A stretch of 17,962 nucleotides of DNA, taken from contig DJYV01000120.1 of the NCBI GenBank assembly GCA_002448555.1, positions 1 to 17,962 of the forward strand, given 5' to 3'. Below, in pieces: positions 1 to 9,600 of the stretch. Position 1 is the first letter of the stretch; the number at the start of each line of letters is the position of its first letter. Source of the stretch: Flavobacteriales bacterium UBA6969. GTDB lineage: Bacteria > Bacteroidota > Bacteroidia > Flavobacteriales_D > Sanyastnellaceae. The notes beneath the pieces were generated by a model. The model saw only the letters and a list, made by a program, of their open reading frames with translations. It was not told where the DNA came from and made no database searches. The translations under genes were made by a program, and so were the position numbers.

Positions 1-765
1 TTGAGTTCGGACTGGACCGGCGAATTGGACACATATCAGACAGCTGAATTCACCTTGGGTTCCTATGCGTTCGAAGCCAATACTGATTTCACTGTTCGGG
101 CTCTAGCTGCGGATGAAAATGTGGCCAATGACGCGCTCCCCGCCGAAGTCTCAGTGTCTGAATCTGCCACCTCACAATGGCTTATCACCTTGCTCACCGA
201 CAGCTGGGGTGAGGAAACCGGTTGGGAGGTCCGCAATTCGTTCGGGCTCATCGTAGGTATCGGCCAACCAGGCAGCTACGAAAGTGAAACTCTGTACGAG
301 ATCCCCCTCGAACTTACTGGCACCGGATGCTTCACCTTCAAGCTCACTGACGAATACGGTGACGGCATGAACGGCGCTACCTGGGGAGGTTCCAATGGGA
401 CGTGCACGGTCCAGTCCTTGGACGACACCGGCTCGCCGATGAATACCTTCTTCGACTACGACGGGACATATGCCTTCGATGAGTTGATCACATTAGTCAG
501 TGTGAGTTCTACTTCCGGTATTGCCGATGTAGCTCCACGATTGCGGGTGTTTCCCAACCCGGCAGCGGACGGCCCGATTTGGGTAGAAGCGGCCGATCAC
601 TTCGATCGCTGGCACATTTTCAGTAGCACGGGATCCTTGCTAGATGAAGGCCCTTGGCAAGGGGCGACCATGGCACTGCCTGCGGACGCATGGCCTGCGG
701 GACCGTTAGTCATAATTCTGACAGGTGAAGCTGGGCGCGCAACTTTGCCCGTGGTAAAGCGCTGA
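1..765 (+). CDS. T9SS type A secreted protein, C-terminal fragment
   Basis: This is the 3' end of a larger gene cut by the window edge; the frame is open from base 1, so the TTG there is not a proven start. Residues 1-55 look like the end of a CARDB/Ig-like beta domain (WTGELDTYQTAEF). Residues about 58-165 form a module often found in Bacteroidota exoproteins, with the paired motifs TDSWGEETGWEV and LTDEYGDGMNG around a CFTF core. Residues 180-254 are a T9SS type A sorting domain, with RVFPNPAADG at its start and a short basic end (VVKR). T9SS cargo crosses the outer membrane and is released or anchored to the surface. The catalytic or binding part, if any, lies outside the window, so the function is unknown. 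The stop codon is only 3 bp from the stop of the convergent gene downstream. Confidence 0.85.
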   Translation: MSSDWTGELDTYQTAEFTLGSYAFEANTDFTVRALAADENVANDALPAEVSVSESATSQWLITLLTDSWGEETGWEVRNSFGLIVGIGQPGSYESETLYEIPLELTGTGCFTFKLTDEYGDGMNGATWGGSNGTCTVQSLDDTGSPMNTFFDYDGTYAFDELITLVSVSSTSGIADVAPRLRVFPNPAADGPIWVEAADHFDRWHIFSSTGSLLDEGPWQGATMALPADAWPAGPLVIILTGEAGRATLPVVKR

Positions 766-768
766 ATC

Positions 769-3700
769 TTAGCGGATCAAGTGAACATGCCCTTGAAGTT
801 GAAGAAGCGCCGGTGACAAAGGGTTGTCTTCATCGGGAAATTCCACCTTGATGCGCCAGTGATACACATTGCTGCGCGTGAAATAACCCGAGTAATCTGA
901 AGAGGAAGGGTCCGCTTCCACCTGTCCGAACCACCCCGTTTCCGGGTCGTCCGAGGCGAAGATGATATCGCCCCACCTGTTGAAGATTTCCAATTGATAG
1001 CTGTCCGGTTCGCAGCCTAGAACGGGCTTGAACAAATCGTTGGCACCGTCGTTATCCGGCGTGAACGCATTGGGTACGTATACCGGACACTCGCAGTAAT
1101 CCAACTTCACCTCGAATGACTTGCTCAGGGTGTCACAGGCATTGGCCAGCGTCACTTCATAAATTCCTTGACGTTCAATCCGAATGGCCGGTGTGGTTTC
1201 GCCGTTGCTCCAGCTGTAACCGATGGGAAACAGGTTGTCCGGGTTTTCGGCACTGACGACCACGGATTCGCCTTCGCAGAATGACAAGGGTTCCACGATG
1301 TCGACGAACAGATTGGCTGCACGGTCTACCATGACTTCATCTGTCCACAAGCAGCCATTCCAGTTCACGAGGGCGGTGTAGGTGCCGGGCGCATTGGTGG
1401 TCAGCGCGGGCTCGTAGTGCGCAAGGTTCCAGCTGAACGTCGCGCCCTCAGGCAACGGGTAAATGTAGAAGTATGCTTCCTCATCCGGGCAGAGCATTTG
1501 GTCCGGCCCGAGGTCAAAAACCGGCAATGCCTGAACGCCGACGGTGATGGCATCGGTGGAGGAGCAGCCGTTCTCGGTAACGGTGACGCTGTACGTCCCG
1601 GCTGAGGAAACCTCGAGGGTGGGAGCGTCCGTACCGGTGGACCAAGCGGTCGCATCGGCTGTGGGCAGGCCGGTGTTGAGCAGCAGGCTCTCCCCGTCGC
1701 AAATGGTCTGATCCGCACCCAAATCGAAGACCGGCAGCGGTACGTTTTGGATGGCCACACTCGTCTCGTAGAGGCAACCTTGAACCGGGGTGACCAAGGT
1801 GTATGTGCCGGGGCTGTCAACCCATGTGCCGGAACCGGTGTCGCCGTTGCTCCACTGGTATTCCGGCGCCCCTACATTGGCGGCGAGCCACGTGCTGTCG
1901 CCGTTGCAAAGTGGGAGCGATACCGGCAAGCCCGTATTGAACACCGGCGCGTAGTCGATTGCGATGGTGTCGCGTTCGACGCACGCACCTATTGTGACTT
2001 CAGCGATGACGGTGGCGTCTTCGTCGAGCACGGTCCAGCTCGAGCCGTTGCCTTCTGGACTTCCGTTGATCCACCATTCCGTTTCTGCGGTGGTGTATCC
2101 ACTCGCTAATACAACTTCTTCACCATCGCAGGCGACGGCATCCGGACCGAGGGAGATGCCGGTATTGGCAGAAGGACTCACCGTTACTTGATCGGTGAAT
2201 ACGCAGCCGTCAACGGCCAATTCGACGCTGTAGGAGCCAGAGCTGTTCACCCATTGCGCTGGCCCATCAACGCCGTTGTTCCAGGTGTAACCATCGGCTC
2301 CGGACGCAGCCACCAGCGACAGGCTGTCGTTCAAGCACAAATCCAATACATCGGGCAAGCCGCCATCAAAGAAGGGAACGTGGGTGACTTCCAACGTATC
2401 CCGTTCGACACATTCGCCGATGCTGATTTCAGCGATCACCAAGTCAGCTGAGGCATCGACCGTGGTACTCACGGCTTGGCTGCCGCTGGCGTCGCCGCCG
2501 CTAATCCATGTTGTAGCACTTGCGGGGTACCCGCTGGCGAAGGTCACTGATTCGTTCGCGCACAGCAGCACATCGGCGCCAAGGTCCACGCCTTGATTCA
2601 GCGAATATTCGACATCGAGGTCGTACGTGTACTCGCAATTCGGTGTAGTGATTTGAACGCTGTAGTTCCCAGCTTGGCTGACGTCAAGGGCATTGGCCGT
2701 TGTTCCATCGTTCCACAACCACGTTACGGTTCCACTGGACCAGCCCGCATCCACTGCTGCTAAGGCTTCCACCTCGTCCAAGCAGAGCACCACGGGGTCT
2801 TCTTCCCATGTGACTGCATAGGTGGGGTGGTGACTGAGTTGAATCTCGTCGCTCGCAGTACACCCCGAGAGCTCCCATTCCAACGTGAGCGTGCCGGTCT
2901 CAGCCGTGATGTAGGTCGCTGGGCCAGGAAGACCATTCCAAGCGAACGACAGGTTGGGGTCAAAGCTGGAGTAATCAAAGCTGACCGATTCGTATGGACA
3001 GGTGGTCTGGTCGTCACCGAGACTGATCTCGGGAAGGGTGACATTGATGACTTCAACGCTTTCAGTCGCCGTGCAACCGCTGGCGGTTTCTTCCAACGTC
3101 AAAGTATATGTTCCGGGGGCGCTCGCGGTGAAGGTTTCGCCTGTGCTGCCATCATCCCATACGCCTGTGATTCCCGAGGGCCAAGGACCGCTGTTCAATG
3201 TAACTGCGTTGTCATTGCAAGCGATGGTGTCAAGCGGTAGGTTGGTTGCGGGAAGCTCGGCGACATTGACTTCCACATCGAGGGTGAATTCATCCTCGCA
3301 AACGTCCTCGTAGGTGACGGTGTAGGTTTGGCTCTGGTCCAAGCTGGCAATTACCGTGTTGCCAATGGTACTAGACAAGCCAGTTGATGGTGACCAAACG
3401 GGATTGAGCGCATAATCCGATATGGTCAACTCTACAGGCTCACCTGCGCACGTGGAAGCAGCTGGTGCGATGACGTCTTCCACTACCTCCCAGTTGGCAT
3501 TGCATACACGGTGCACATTATCGAGCCCACCGGTCGCTGCGGTGAATCCCCACTTTACTTCGTTTGTGCCGATGATCCCTTCAATATCGACGACTTCAGA
3601 TAACCGTTCCACGCAATTCCAATACACTTTCATCATTTGTGTGCTCGCATTGTAGGTCACCCGAAGGGCGTATTCAGTATTGTTTTCGATATTACCGAAC

Positions 3701-4194
3701 GAGGTCAATGCGGGAACGGGACCAGCTAGCGCATCCCCAGAATTGTGGTTGACCGCTCCATCACGGTGGATGGCGAGGTGGTCGTACCAGGGGTCTCCAT
3801 GATTGTTGCCTTGGTAGGTATCCATTTGAACACCAATACTTGGTTCAATTCTTGTTGCGGCATTTCCACCGTACCCCATTCTTCCACCGTTTCCTCCTAA
3901 AACAGACGCATCCGAACTCCGAATGACAAATACCATTCCATCCGCGCCGCTGTTGTTCGTGCCGAGGTACACGTCTGCAGTCATCTCCCAGCTCTCAGAC
4001 ACATCGACGGTCCCAAAGTACCAGACTGAACCACGTTGATTATTGGAATTATTCGTTAGGCGGTAACAGCCACCTCCGAGGTTTTGTGCATCCCCGTAGG
4101 TTATGCCCAATTGCGCTGTACTGACCAAGGCTGTGGCGGTGAGGGTAAGGAAGAATAACGCCCGAAATAGCCACTTGAATGCCATGTAATTCAT
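769..4194 (-). CDS. Giant secreted L-type lectin / Ig-like repeat protein, T9SS type B
   Basis: I chose the ATG at 4192-4194 (1141 aa) because a signal peptide follows directly (MNYMAFKWLFRALFFL..., cleavage near STAQ); the ATG at 4183-4185 is an equally good alternative. The open frame extends to 4272 but would put 26 residues ahead of the signal. Residues about 29-239 match a bacterial legume-like lectin domain, with ADGMVFVI, IGVQMDTYQG, DHLAIHRDG and WGFTAATGG. Then come about eight Ig/PKD-like modules, many carrying LGxDxxxC and W-[SND]-[ND]-G-x-T followed by GTYT or GSYS. Residues about 1034-1141 are the gliding-motility-associated C-terminal domain (VPNAFTPDNDG, IFNRWGDIIF), the T9SS type B signal. 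The likely role is a long surface or secreted adhesin binding glycans through the lectin head. No enzyme domain is seen. The ligand is unknown. Confidence 0.9.
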   Translation of the reverse strand: MNYMAFKWLFRALFFLTLTATALVSTAQLGITYGDAQNLGGGCYRLTNNSNNQRGSVWYFGTVDVSESWEMTADVYLGTNNSGADGMVFVIRSSDASVLGGNGGRMGYGGNAATRIEPSIGVQMDTYQGNNHGDPWYDHLAIHRDGAVNHNSGDALAGPVPALTSFGNIENNTEYALRVTYNASTQMMKVYWNCVERLSEVVDIEGIIGTNEVKWGFTAATGGLDNVHRVCNANWEVVEDVIAPAASTCAGEPVELTISDYALNPVWSPSTGLSSTIGNTVIASLDQSQTYTVTYEDVCEDEFTLDVEVNVAELPATNLPLDTIACNDNAVTLNSGPWPSGITGVWDDGSTGETFTASAPGTYTLTLEETASGCTATESVEVINVTLPEISLGDDQTTCPYESVSFDYSSFDPNLSFAWNGLPGPATYITAETGTLTLEWELSGCTASDEIQLSHHPTYAVTWEEDPVVLCLDEVEALAAVDAGWSSGTVTWLWNDGTTANALDVSQAGNYSVQITTPNCEYTYDLDVEYSLNQGVDLGADVLLCANESVTFASGYPASATTWISGGDASGSQAVSTTVDASADLVIAEISIGECVERDTLEVTHVPFFDGGLPDVLDLCLNDSLSLVAASGADGYTWNNGVDGPAQWVNSSGSYSVELAVDGCVFTDQVTVSPSANTGISLGPDAVACDGEEVVLASGYTTAETEWWINGSPEGNGSSWTVLDEDATVIAEVTIGACVERDTIAIDYAPVFNTGLPVSLPLCNGDSTWLAANVGAPEYQWSNGDTGSGTWVDSPGTYTLVTPVQGCLYETSVAIQNVPLPVFDLGADQTICDGESLLLNTGLPTADATAWSTGTDAPTLEVSSAGTYSVTVTENGCSSTDAITVGVQALPVFDLGPDQMLCPDEEAYFYIYPLPEGATFSWNLAHYEPALTTNAPGTYTALVNWNGCLWTDEVMVDRAANLFVDIVEPLSFCEGESVVVSAENPDNLFPIGYSWSNGETTPAIRIERQGIYEVTLANACDTLSKSFEVKLDYCECPVYVPNAFTPDNDGANDLFKPVLGCEPDSYQLEIFNRWGDIIFASDDPETGWFGQVEADPSSSDYSGYFTRSNVYHWRIKVEFPDEDNPLSPALLQLQGHVHLIR
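1738..2166 (-). repeat. Ig-like double module, copy B
   Basis: This is the second copy of the approximately 143-residue unit. It begins NTGISLGPDAVACDGE and contains ASGYT, IAEVTIGACVERDT, GLPVSLPLC, YQWSNG and PGTYTLVTPVQGC. It is clearly homologous to the neighbouring unit, most strikingly in the shared string CVERDT after the VIAE strand. After it the pattern changes to single, more diverged modules (LPVFDLGADQ, LPVFDLGPDQ). Confidence 0.75.
2167..2598 (-). repeat. Ig-like double module, copy A
   Basis: This is the first copy of an approximately 144-residue unit inside the lectin/Ig protein. It begins NQGVDLGADVLLCANE and contains ASGYP, IAEISIGECVERDT, GLPDVLDLC, YTWNNG and SGSYSVELAVDGC. 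The adjacent unit repeats the same order of motifs, which points to tandem duplication of a pair of Ig-like domains. Boundaries are set by aligning the LGxD motifs by eye. Confidence 0.75.
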
Positions 4195-4286
4195 ATGGCA
4201 ATTTCGTGATTTATAGGTAAAAATTCCTATCACAACCATCTGCCTGAATTTTCGGTTCTTTGCTGAATACAAAAAATATCTTCTCC
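4195..4286. promoter_or_regulatory. Divergent intergenic region with promoters for both flanking genes
   Basis: The 92-bp AT-rich gap lies between the divergent starts of the lectin gene and the next secreted protein, so both promoters should lie here or just inside. It contains a short inverted repeat, ATAGG at 4213-4217 and CCTAT at 4226-4230, separated by an AT-rich 8-bp spacer. I could not place a convincing Bacteroidota promoter (TTTG near -33 with TAnnTTTG near -7) on either strand. The regulatory role is inferred from gene orientation. Confidence 0.35.
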
Positions 4287-5330
4287 ATGCGACCCCTGAT
4301 TCTACTCTTCGTTGCGGTTATGACATCGACTTTCAGTTCGGCGCAAACAACCGCCCCTGTCGAATCAACAAATCCCTCTTATGTCCGATTGGTGATGTTT
4401 GATGGAACCTCCCGAATGGGGGAATTGATTGAATCGAGCGATTCGGAGATTGTGATTGAAACAATGCAGTTGGGTGTGGTGCGCGTACCCAAGTACTTGG
4501 TGAAGGGCATGTCAACCCTTGCTGCGCGGGAATACGAACTGCTGGCCCAGGCGTTTCAAGGACGTGAAATGGCTCTTAATCCGCAGTCAAGCCGCTACTT
4601 CTTCGCGCCTTCAGGCATTCAACTCCGGCAAGGTGATGGGTATTTTCAATCCAACATTGCGCTGAATTCGGTGAGTTTTGGGGTGACCGAAAACATCACA
4701 ATCGGTGGTCTTCTTTCATTTGTCGGCGCCGGAGGATCCGTCAAAATCGGAAAGCAGTTGAGTCCAAATACCTACGCATCATTCGGCGGCATCGGTTTCA
4801 TGGATTACTACGGCAATTTCGATCGGCCCATTGGGTTGGTATTTGCCAACATGACGTGGGGAACAGAGGACCGTAACGTCACCATCAACATCGGCACAGG
4901 AACCAAAATAGAAGACGGTTTGGGCGAGGTTTTCGCGTACACCACGGACTCCACGGAATATGTTTGGGATCCCGGTCAGTACTACTACTCATACAACATA
5001 TCGGAATACGACCAAGAGTGGGTCCGTCCTTTGCTGGTTAACATCAGCGCAATGAACCGCATTTCAGAAAACCGCTGGTTCATCACGGAGAACTACTGGG
5101 TGCAAAATCTGCGGTACACCACCCGCATTACGGGCGCGAGCCTCATCTCTTCGTACGTGCCCGTCGATAACGGTTTTAATCCCCAGTCCGATGGGTTTGC
5201 CATCCTCTCAATGGGCATCCGCAACCTGAGCACGCGCAGCGGTTGGCTATGGGACTACGGGATGGTCGGCGTGCTGGGCGGAGACTTTGGGTTTGCGGCG
5301 CCGTGGGTGTCGGCGACCTTGGCCTTTTAG
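4287..5330 (+). CDS. Secreted or outer-membrane protein of unknown function, beta-rich
   Basis: The start is placed at the ATG at 4287 (347 aa), which gives a clean signal peptide (MRPLILLFVAVMTSTFSSAQ, cleavage about residue 19). A TTG nine codons upstream would only add a polar leader. Residues about 31-75 (YVRLVMFDGTSRMGELIES through VVRVPKYLVKGM) resemble a small SH3- or Lsm-like beta barrel, like those that open several Bacteroidota envelope proteins. From about residue 115 onward the chain alternates glycine/aromatic beta strands (SFGVTENITIGGLLSFVGAGG, YYGNF, YYYSYNISEYD) and ends in phenylalanine (SATLAF), consistent with an outer-membrane beta barrel. I do not recognise a named family. 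It precedes another signal-peptide protein by 101 bp on the same strand and may share its transcript. Confidence 0.8.
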   Translation: MRPLILLFVAVMTSTFSSAQTTAPVESTNPSYVRLVMFDGTSRMGELIESSDSEIVIETMQLGVVRVPKYLVKGMSTLAAREYELLAQAFQGREMALNPQSSRYFFAPSGIQLRQGDGYFQSNIALNSVSFGVTENITIGGLLSFVGAGGSVKIGKQLSPNTYASFGGIGFMDYYGNFDRPIGLVFANMTWGTEDRNVTINIGTGTKIEDGLGEVFAYTTDSTEYVWDPGQYYYSYNISEYDQEWVRPLLVNISAMNRISENRWFITENYWVQNLRYTTRITGASLISSYVPVDNGFNPQSDGFAILSMGIRNLSTRSGWLWDYGMVGVLGGDFGFAAPWVSATLAF

Positions 5331-5431
5331 CGGATAATAGCTAATTCGACGTACAGAGAGAGAAGATTTCCAACCCCGCAGCAAATAAAAGAGGGAATAA
5401 GTCCATACATTCCGTCTCTACTTTAACTGTA

Positions 5432-6592
5432 ATGAGATACCTTACCCTTACCCTAGCGGCTTTGGCGTTTACCACTGTCAACGCCCAAAACGTTCAGCGC
5501 GAAAGTATTCAGGTGGAATACATTAGCCGCCCAAGGGAACCCCTAGCAGACGGTGTGACCACATACAACGTGGTGGTCAAACAATCGTACCGCGATCAGT
5601 TCGAAGAGGAACTTCAGCAGTGGGAGATCGACACCCAACTGGCACAAGAGACCTACGCAGCCGAGATGGAGGCCTACAATGCCAAAGGCACCGGTGCAAA
5701 GATCTTGGAACGCGCACTACTTGATGAGAAGAAGCCGCAACTCATTCTCCCTCGAAAGCCGGTAGCAATGGAGCGTGTGTTTGAGCCTGGCCTCATAAGC
5801 TCCAAGATTGTTATGGAAGGGATGACCCGAATGGATGATGGTGCGGTGGTTACCATCGAAATTCTGAACTATGAATCCTCTGATCCAGAAGATGCTCGGC
5901 GGGAGTCAAGGGATAAAGAGGGTAACATCTCATATAAGTACTATCGAACGATGAAGTACCGACAGCCGATTCGATTTACGCTGGAGCTTCCCGACGGATC
6001 CATCGTTATCGATGAAGTGCTGACATCCTCAGAGGATTTCACGAACTATACCTCGGACAAATACACGAGTAAGTCTGCCCTGAACAAGGCGTGGGACCAA
6101 ATGGCAGTTAATAATCGATTAAGCCAGATGTCTGTGGAGGCGGGCTGTATCGCTATCAAGAGCATCCTAAACGACCGATTCTGCTTCTCGAAGAAGATCC
6201 GTCCCATGACCATTTACCACGCCAAGACGAAGAAGAAGGTGGATTACACGGACTTGAACAGCGCCGCATTGGACATGAAAATGGCCATGGAGAAATACAT
6301 CGACAGGCCAGAAGAAGCGGCGGCAGGTATCCTTACGTGTGTTGCGGTTTGGGAGCAGGTACTGACCGAAGCCGATTTTGAGAACAAAAAGGCCCGCATC
6401 AACCGCAAAATGGCAGGGCTGCTCTACCTCAACCTCATCAACGCCAACATCTGGCTCGAGGATTACGATCGGGTTGACGCATTGTTCGATGAAATGCGCC
6501 GCCTCGACACCAAGAAGAGCGCCGAAGGTACAGCCGACGGGTTGGACACCTTCTCAGAGGACCAGCGCCGCCGGAAGGAGATCAATTCTTGA
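5432..6592 (+). CDS. Secreted hypothetical protein with C-terminal helical repeat
   Basis: This 386-aa protein starts with a signal peptide (MRYLTLTLAALAFTTVNAQ, cleavage about residue 18) and carries no T9SS tail, so it is probably periplasmic. Residues 50-115 are charged and helical, with many Glu, Gln and Lys, and may form a coiled coil. Residues 120-200 are beta-rich and include an ELPDGS turn. Residues about 285-360 are helical, and LYLNLINANIWLEDYDRVDALFDEMRRLD looks like a single TPR-type hairpin. The last 25 residues are polar and basic. I recognise no catalytic motif and cannot name the family. The start is supported by the signal peptide. The gene ends 13 bp from the stop of the convergent CotH gene. 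Confidence 0.8.
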   Translation: MRYLTLTLAALAFTTVNAQNVQRESIQVEYISRPREPLADGVTTYNVVVKQSYRDQFEEELQQWEIDTQLAQETYAAEMEAYNAKGTGAKILERALLDEKKPQLILPRKPVAMERVFEPGLISSKIVMEGMTRMDDGAVVTIEILNYESSDPEDARRESRDKEGNISYKYYRTMKYRQPIRFTLELPDGSIVIDEVLTSSEDFTNYTSDKYTSKSALNKAWDQMAVNNRLSQMSVEAGCIAIKSILNDRFCFSKKIRPMTIYHAKTKKKVDYTDLNSAALDMKMAMEKYIDRPEEAAAGILTCVAVWEQVLTEADFENKKARINRKMAGLLYLNLINANIWLEDYDRVDALFDEMRRLDTKKSAEGTADGLDTFSEDQRRRKEINS

Positions 6593-6599
6593 TCCCGCT

Positions 6600-6614
6600 G
6601 GCGGTTCAGCCGCC
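6600..6614. terminator. Possible shared hairpin between convergent genes
   Basis: A GC-only inverted repeat, GGCGG at 6600-6604 and CCGCC at 6610-6614 with a 5-base loop, lies at the junction of two convergent genes and covers the stop codon of the minus-strand gene. It could slow transcription in both directions. No clear T-run follows on either strand, so this is a weak terminator call. Confidence 0.25.
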
Positions 6615-9600
6615 GCGCTGAACGATTAACTTTTCTCGGATTGGCCCGGAGTGCACGATGTAGATGCCTTCGGGCCAATTTCGTAGGTCGAGTGTTGCGA
6701 TGCCGTCGGCTCCAGCCGTCGTGGTTTGGACGAGTTCCCCATGCGCACTGAAGGCGCGCACTGTGGCGCCGGGTTGGACCTGGATGAACGCCCGCTCATG
6801 GGCCGGATTCGGGTAAATGGTTGGCCGGCTGGCTTCCACCGCCTCCACTGCCATGGTGCCAAGCCCCTCCACATACGTTTCTCCTGCCATGATGCTGCAG
6901 CCATCAAAGTACACCGTTGCCGAGTAATTTCCAGAGAATTCTGGCCACCAGCCGGTGCCCATGCCCACCGTGACTCCATCCAAGTGCCACGCGATGGAAT
7001 CGGCATAAGGCACGTTGCTTGTAGTCACTGATAAACCCGCATCGCCGGCTTCAACGGTGGCGCTCGCGTCCTCCGGGCAGGGGATGAAATGCGCTTGGTA
7101 CAAATCGTCTGTGAACAGCGGGATGGTGTTCAGCTTGATGAATTGCTCCATTTCTCCGCTGGCAATGTGCTGGTTGGTTTCCCATTTTTCAAAAAGGTAG
7201 CCGGGCTGGGCGATAGCTTCAATTTCGACGGGAACGTTTTCGAAATAGATCCCATCCCACGGCAGTGGACCGGGCGTGATCGTGTTGATGCGCACTAAAC
7301 CTGACATCGCGGGGACCACATCGAGTGAGCATTCGTAAGGGTTGGGTAAATTAAAACTCTGCATCAGGTGGTTGCGCGACGTATTCACCCTGCTTTGGTT
7401 GTGGGTCACCATCGCATTGATGCTGTTCAGCCACGACCCCATTGATGGCGGTGAATCCCACCGGTTGATGTGGTGGGGCATAGCCGTTTCGATGGCGTCA
7501 ACTGCAATGTTGGTCTCGACGGAAAAGGCCCACGGCTGAAAAATGGTGTTCACGAGGTCAGCATACCGGTTGATGAACCGCCTTCGGAAAGGAGCGTTGT
7601 TCAAGACGTGGTCGAACAACTCACTGTGTACGCTGGAAAATCCGGGGTTACGTGCCGATTCGATGTAATTGTCGTAGATGCTTCCGCCAAAGAAGCCAAA
7701 CCCTGCATCGGTGTCGTAAAGTAAATAGGTCCAGCGGCCCTCGGAGGAGGGACGGAAAACCTTGACGTTGTTCAGGCCCCAAGCGATGCCCATCCAATCC
7801 ATATTTTGGATGTACGTCTCGAAAACAAAATAATCAATGTAATTATCGACGTCGAAAAGCGATTCAAACAAAGGCAGGAAGGATAAACTCATCGTCGAGG
7901 TGGACTGCAACACGTTAATGTCCGTGTAGAAGGCATCGTCGGACCCTGCTAGCGATCCTTGGGGACCGATGAGATCCACGTCATCCGTCGACACGTCATA
8001 GTCGTAGGCGATACTGTGTTCGTCGTACTTCTCACGTGCACCGTACAACCCCCAGTATTCACCGTTCAAGTAGAGGTGGGCAGGTTGCCAAGCGCCTGCC
8101 ACATTTTGGGTTTGCATCGCAATGCGGTTGATCAAGGCATCCTGCATTTTGGTCGCCCAGCTGTGCTGCCCGCCGTTCCGCAAGTTTATGTTGTTGAAGG
8201 TGACGCTTTCGGGCTTGTCGGGAAACAGCGGCCACTCCAGGTTGCCGGTGTATTCGTTTTTGAAATCCAACCGGAACGATCGCTGTGGCTCCGCGCGCGA
8301 CCAGCCGCCGTGGATTTCGAGGTCCATGTTTTCCCGCAGCTGCAGCGTGCCGTCGGCATCAAAAAACTGCATGCGGGCGAACCGGGACCAAGGCTCCCAG
8401 AAGTTGGCACCGAAGTGGGGATAATCATTCGCCGCATTGGGTCCCATGACGTAGATGCCGGTATTCCAATCCCAGAGGTCGGCTTCGTTCACGAGGATGG
8501 AGAACGTCGGAATGTCCGGATCAAATTCATCGATGATGTAGACCTCATCTTGCACATCGCTCGGCAATTCTTCGTTTCCGTCGTCCCAGACCCGAACGCT
8601 CAAGCAAGTGGTCGCATCGAAGAGCAAGCCTCCATCAGGAAAGACCGGGGACAAAGTAGTCGGGAGGTCGCCGTTGGTGGTGTAGCGTGCAGTGTAGCCC
8701 GCGGTTGCCCCCGCAATACTCACCGCGAGTTCACCGTCGTACCAGCCCGAAGGAACGGTTAGACTCGGTGCAGAAGCGATGCCGGTGTAGCACATCGTTC
8801 CTTGGTTGGCTTCACCCGGGGTGGGCGCGTCGAAAATGCACCAGTCCTCGGTCTCGCCCTCGAGGCGTCCCACCGAGTACCCTGCTTCCAGGTCGGGGTG
8901 GATCGGCAGGGCATCGACCACGTCGCCATCGGCATTGCTGAGCACGACGGACTCGCCGGTGCTGAGCTGGTACGGCACGTGGCAGTACCCTTCAAATTCC
9001 GGCCACCACGTTGGCGGCTGCGACCAGGCTTCGAGCTCGCCGTCCTTACGAGTCAATCCCAAAAACGGACGGATGCTCAAGTCCGATGATTCCGCATTGA
9101 AGTTGTGCACTTGAACCGAAAACACATTGGTGCCCTCGACCAGCCAGGGCTCGAATTCTTCAGCTCTCCAGATGTACTGTTCGGGTTGGCCGCCAGCGTA
9201 AAGCACGGCTTCGGTGTAGGCTGTGGCGAAATCTCCGGCGACGCCTGCGACGCCCGCCATGTTGGACGAACGGGCGATTTCAATGCCATTCAAAAAAGCG
9301 ATGTACCCATCGTCGTAGTCGATTGCAAGGGACAAGTAGCCGTAATCTTCGTTGCTCGCTACATCGAATTCCTTCCGCAAGAAGATGCAGTCGGCATTGG
9401 GAACGATGGTCACATCGTCGTTGTCCCCGTATCCAAAACCACCCACTCCGGTGAACCAGGAGGAGGCATCAAAACCCGGTAACCGCCAGTCGTCGGCAAA
9501 GGGGGGCGTCGGCACGGCGTACTGCCATTGATCGCCTTCGACGGCCGGACAGCGCCAGTTTTCAGGCAGGTAGGTGCGGTCTTCGCCGGAAGCGAGGATT

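Noticed and set aside
4195..4272. Upstream extension of the lectin gene to 4272
   Set aside because: It would add 26 residues before a good signal peptide and overlap the divergent promoter region.
6640..6679. Perfect 9-bp inverted repeat ATTGGCCCG / CGGGCCAAT with a 22-bp spacer
   Set aside because: It lies inside the coding part of the T9SS tail and encodes the ordinary residues NWPEG and SGPI; spacer and place do not suit a terminator or operator, so chance is likely.
7959..8762. A 267-codon open frame on the plus strand
   Set aside because: It is fully antisense to the CotH-kinase domain, which carries the recognisable family motifs; the overlapping frame has none.
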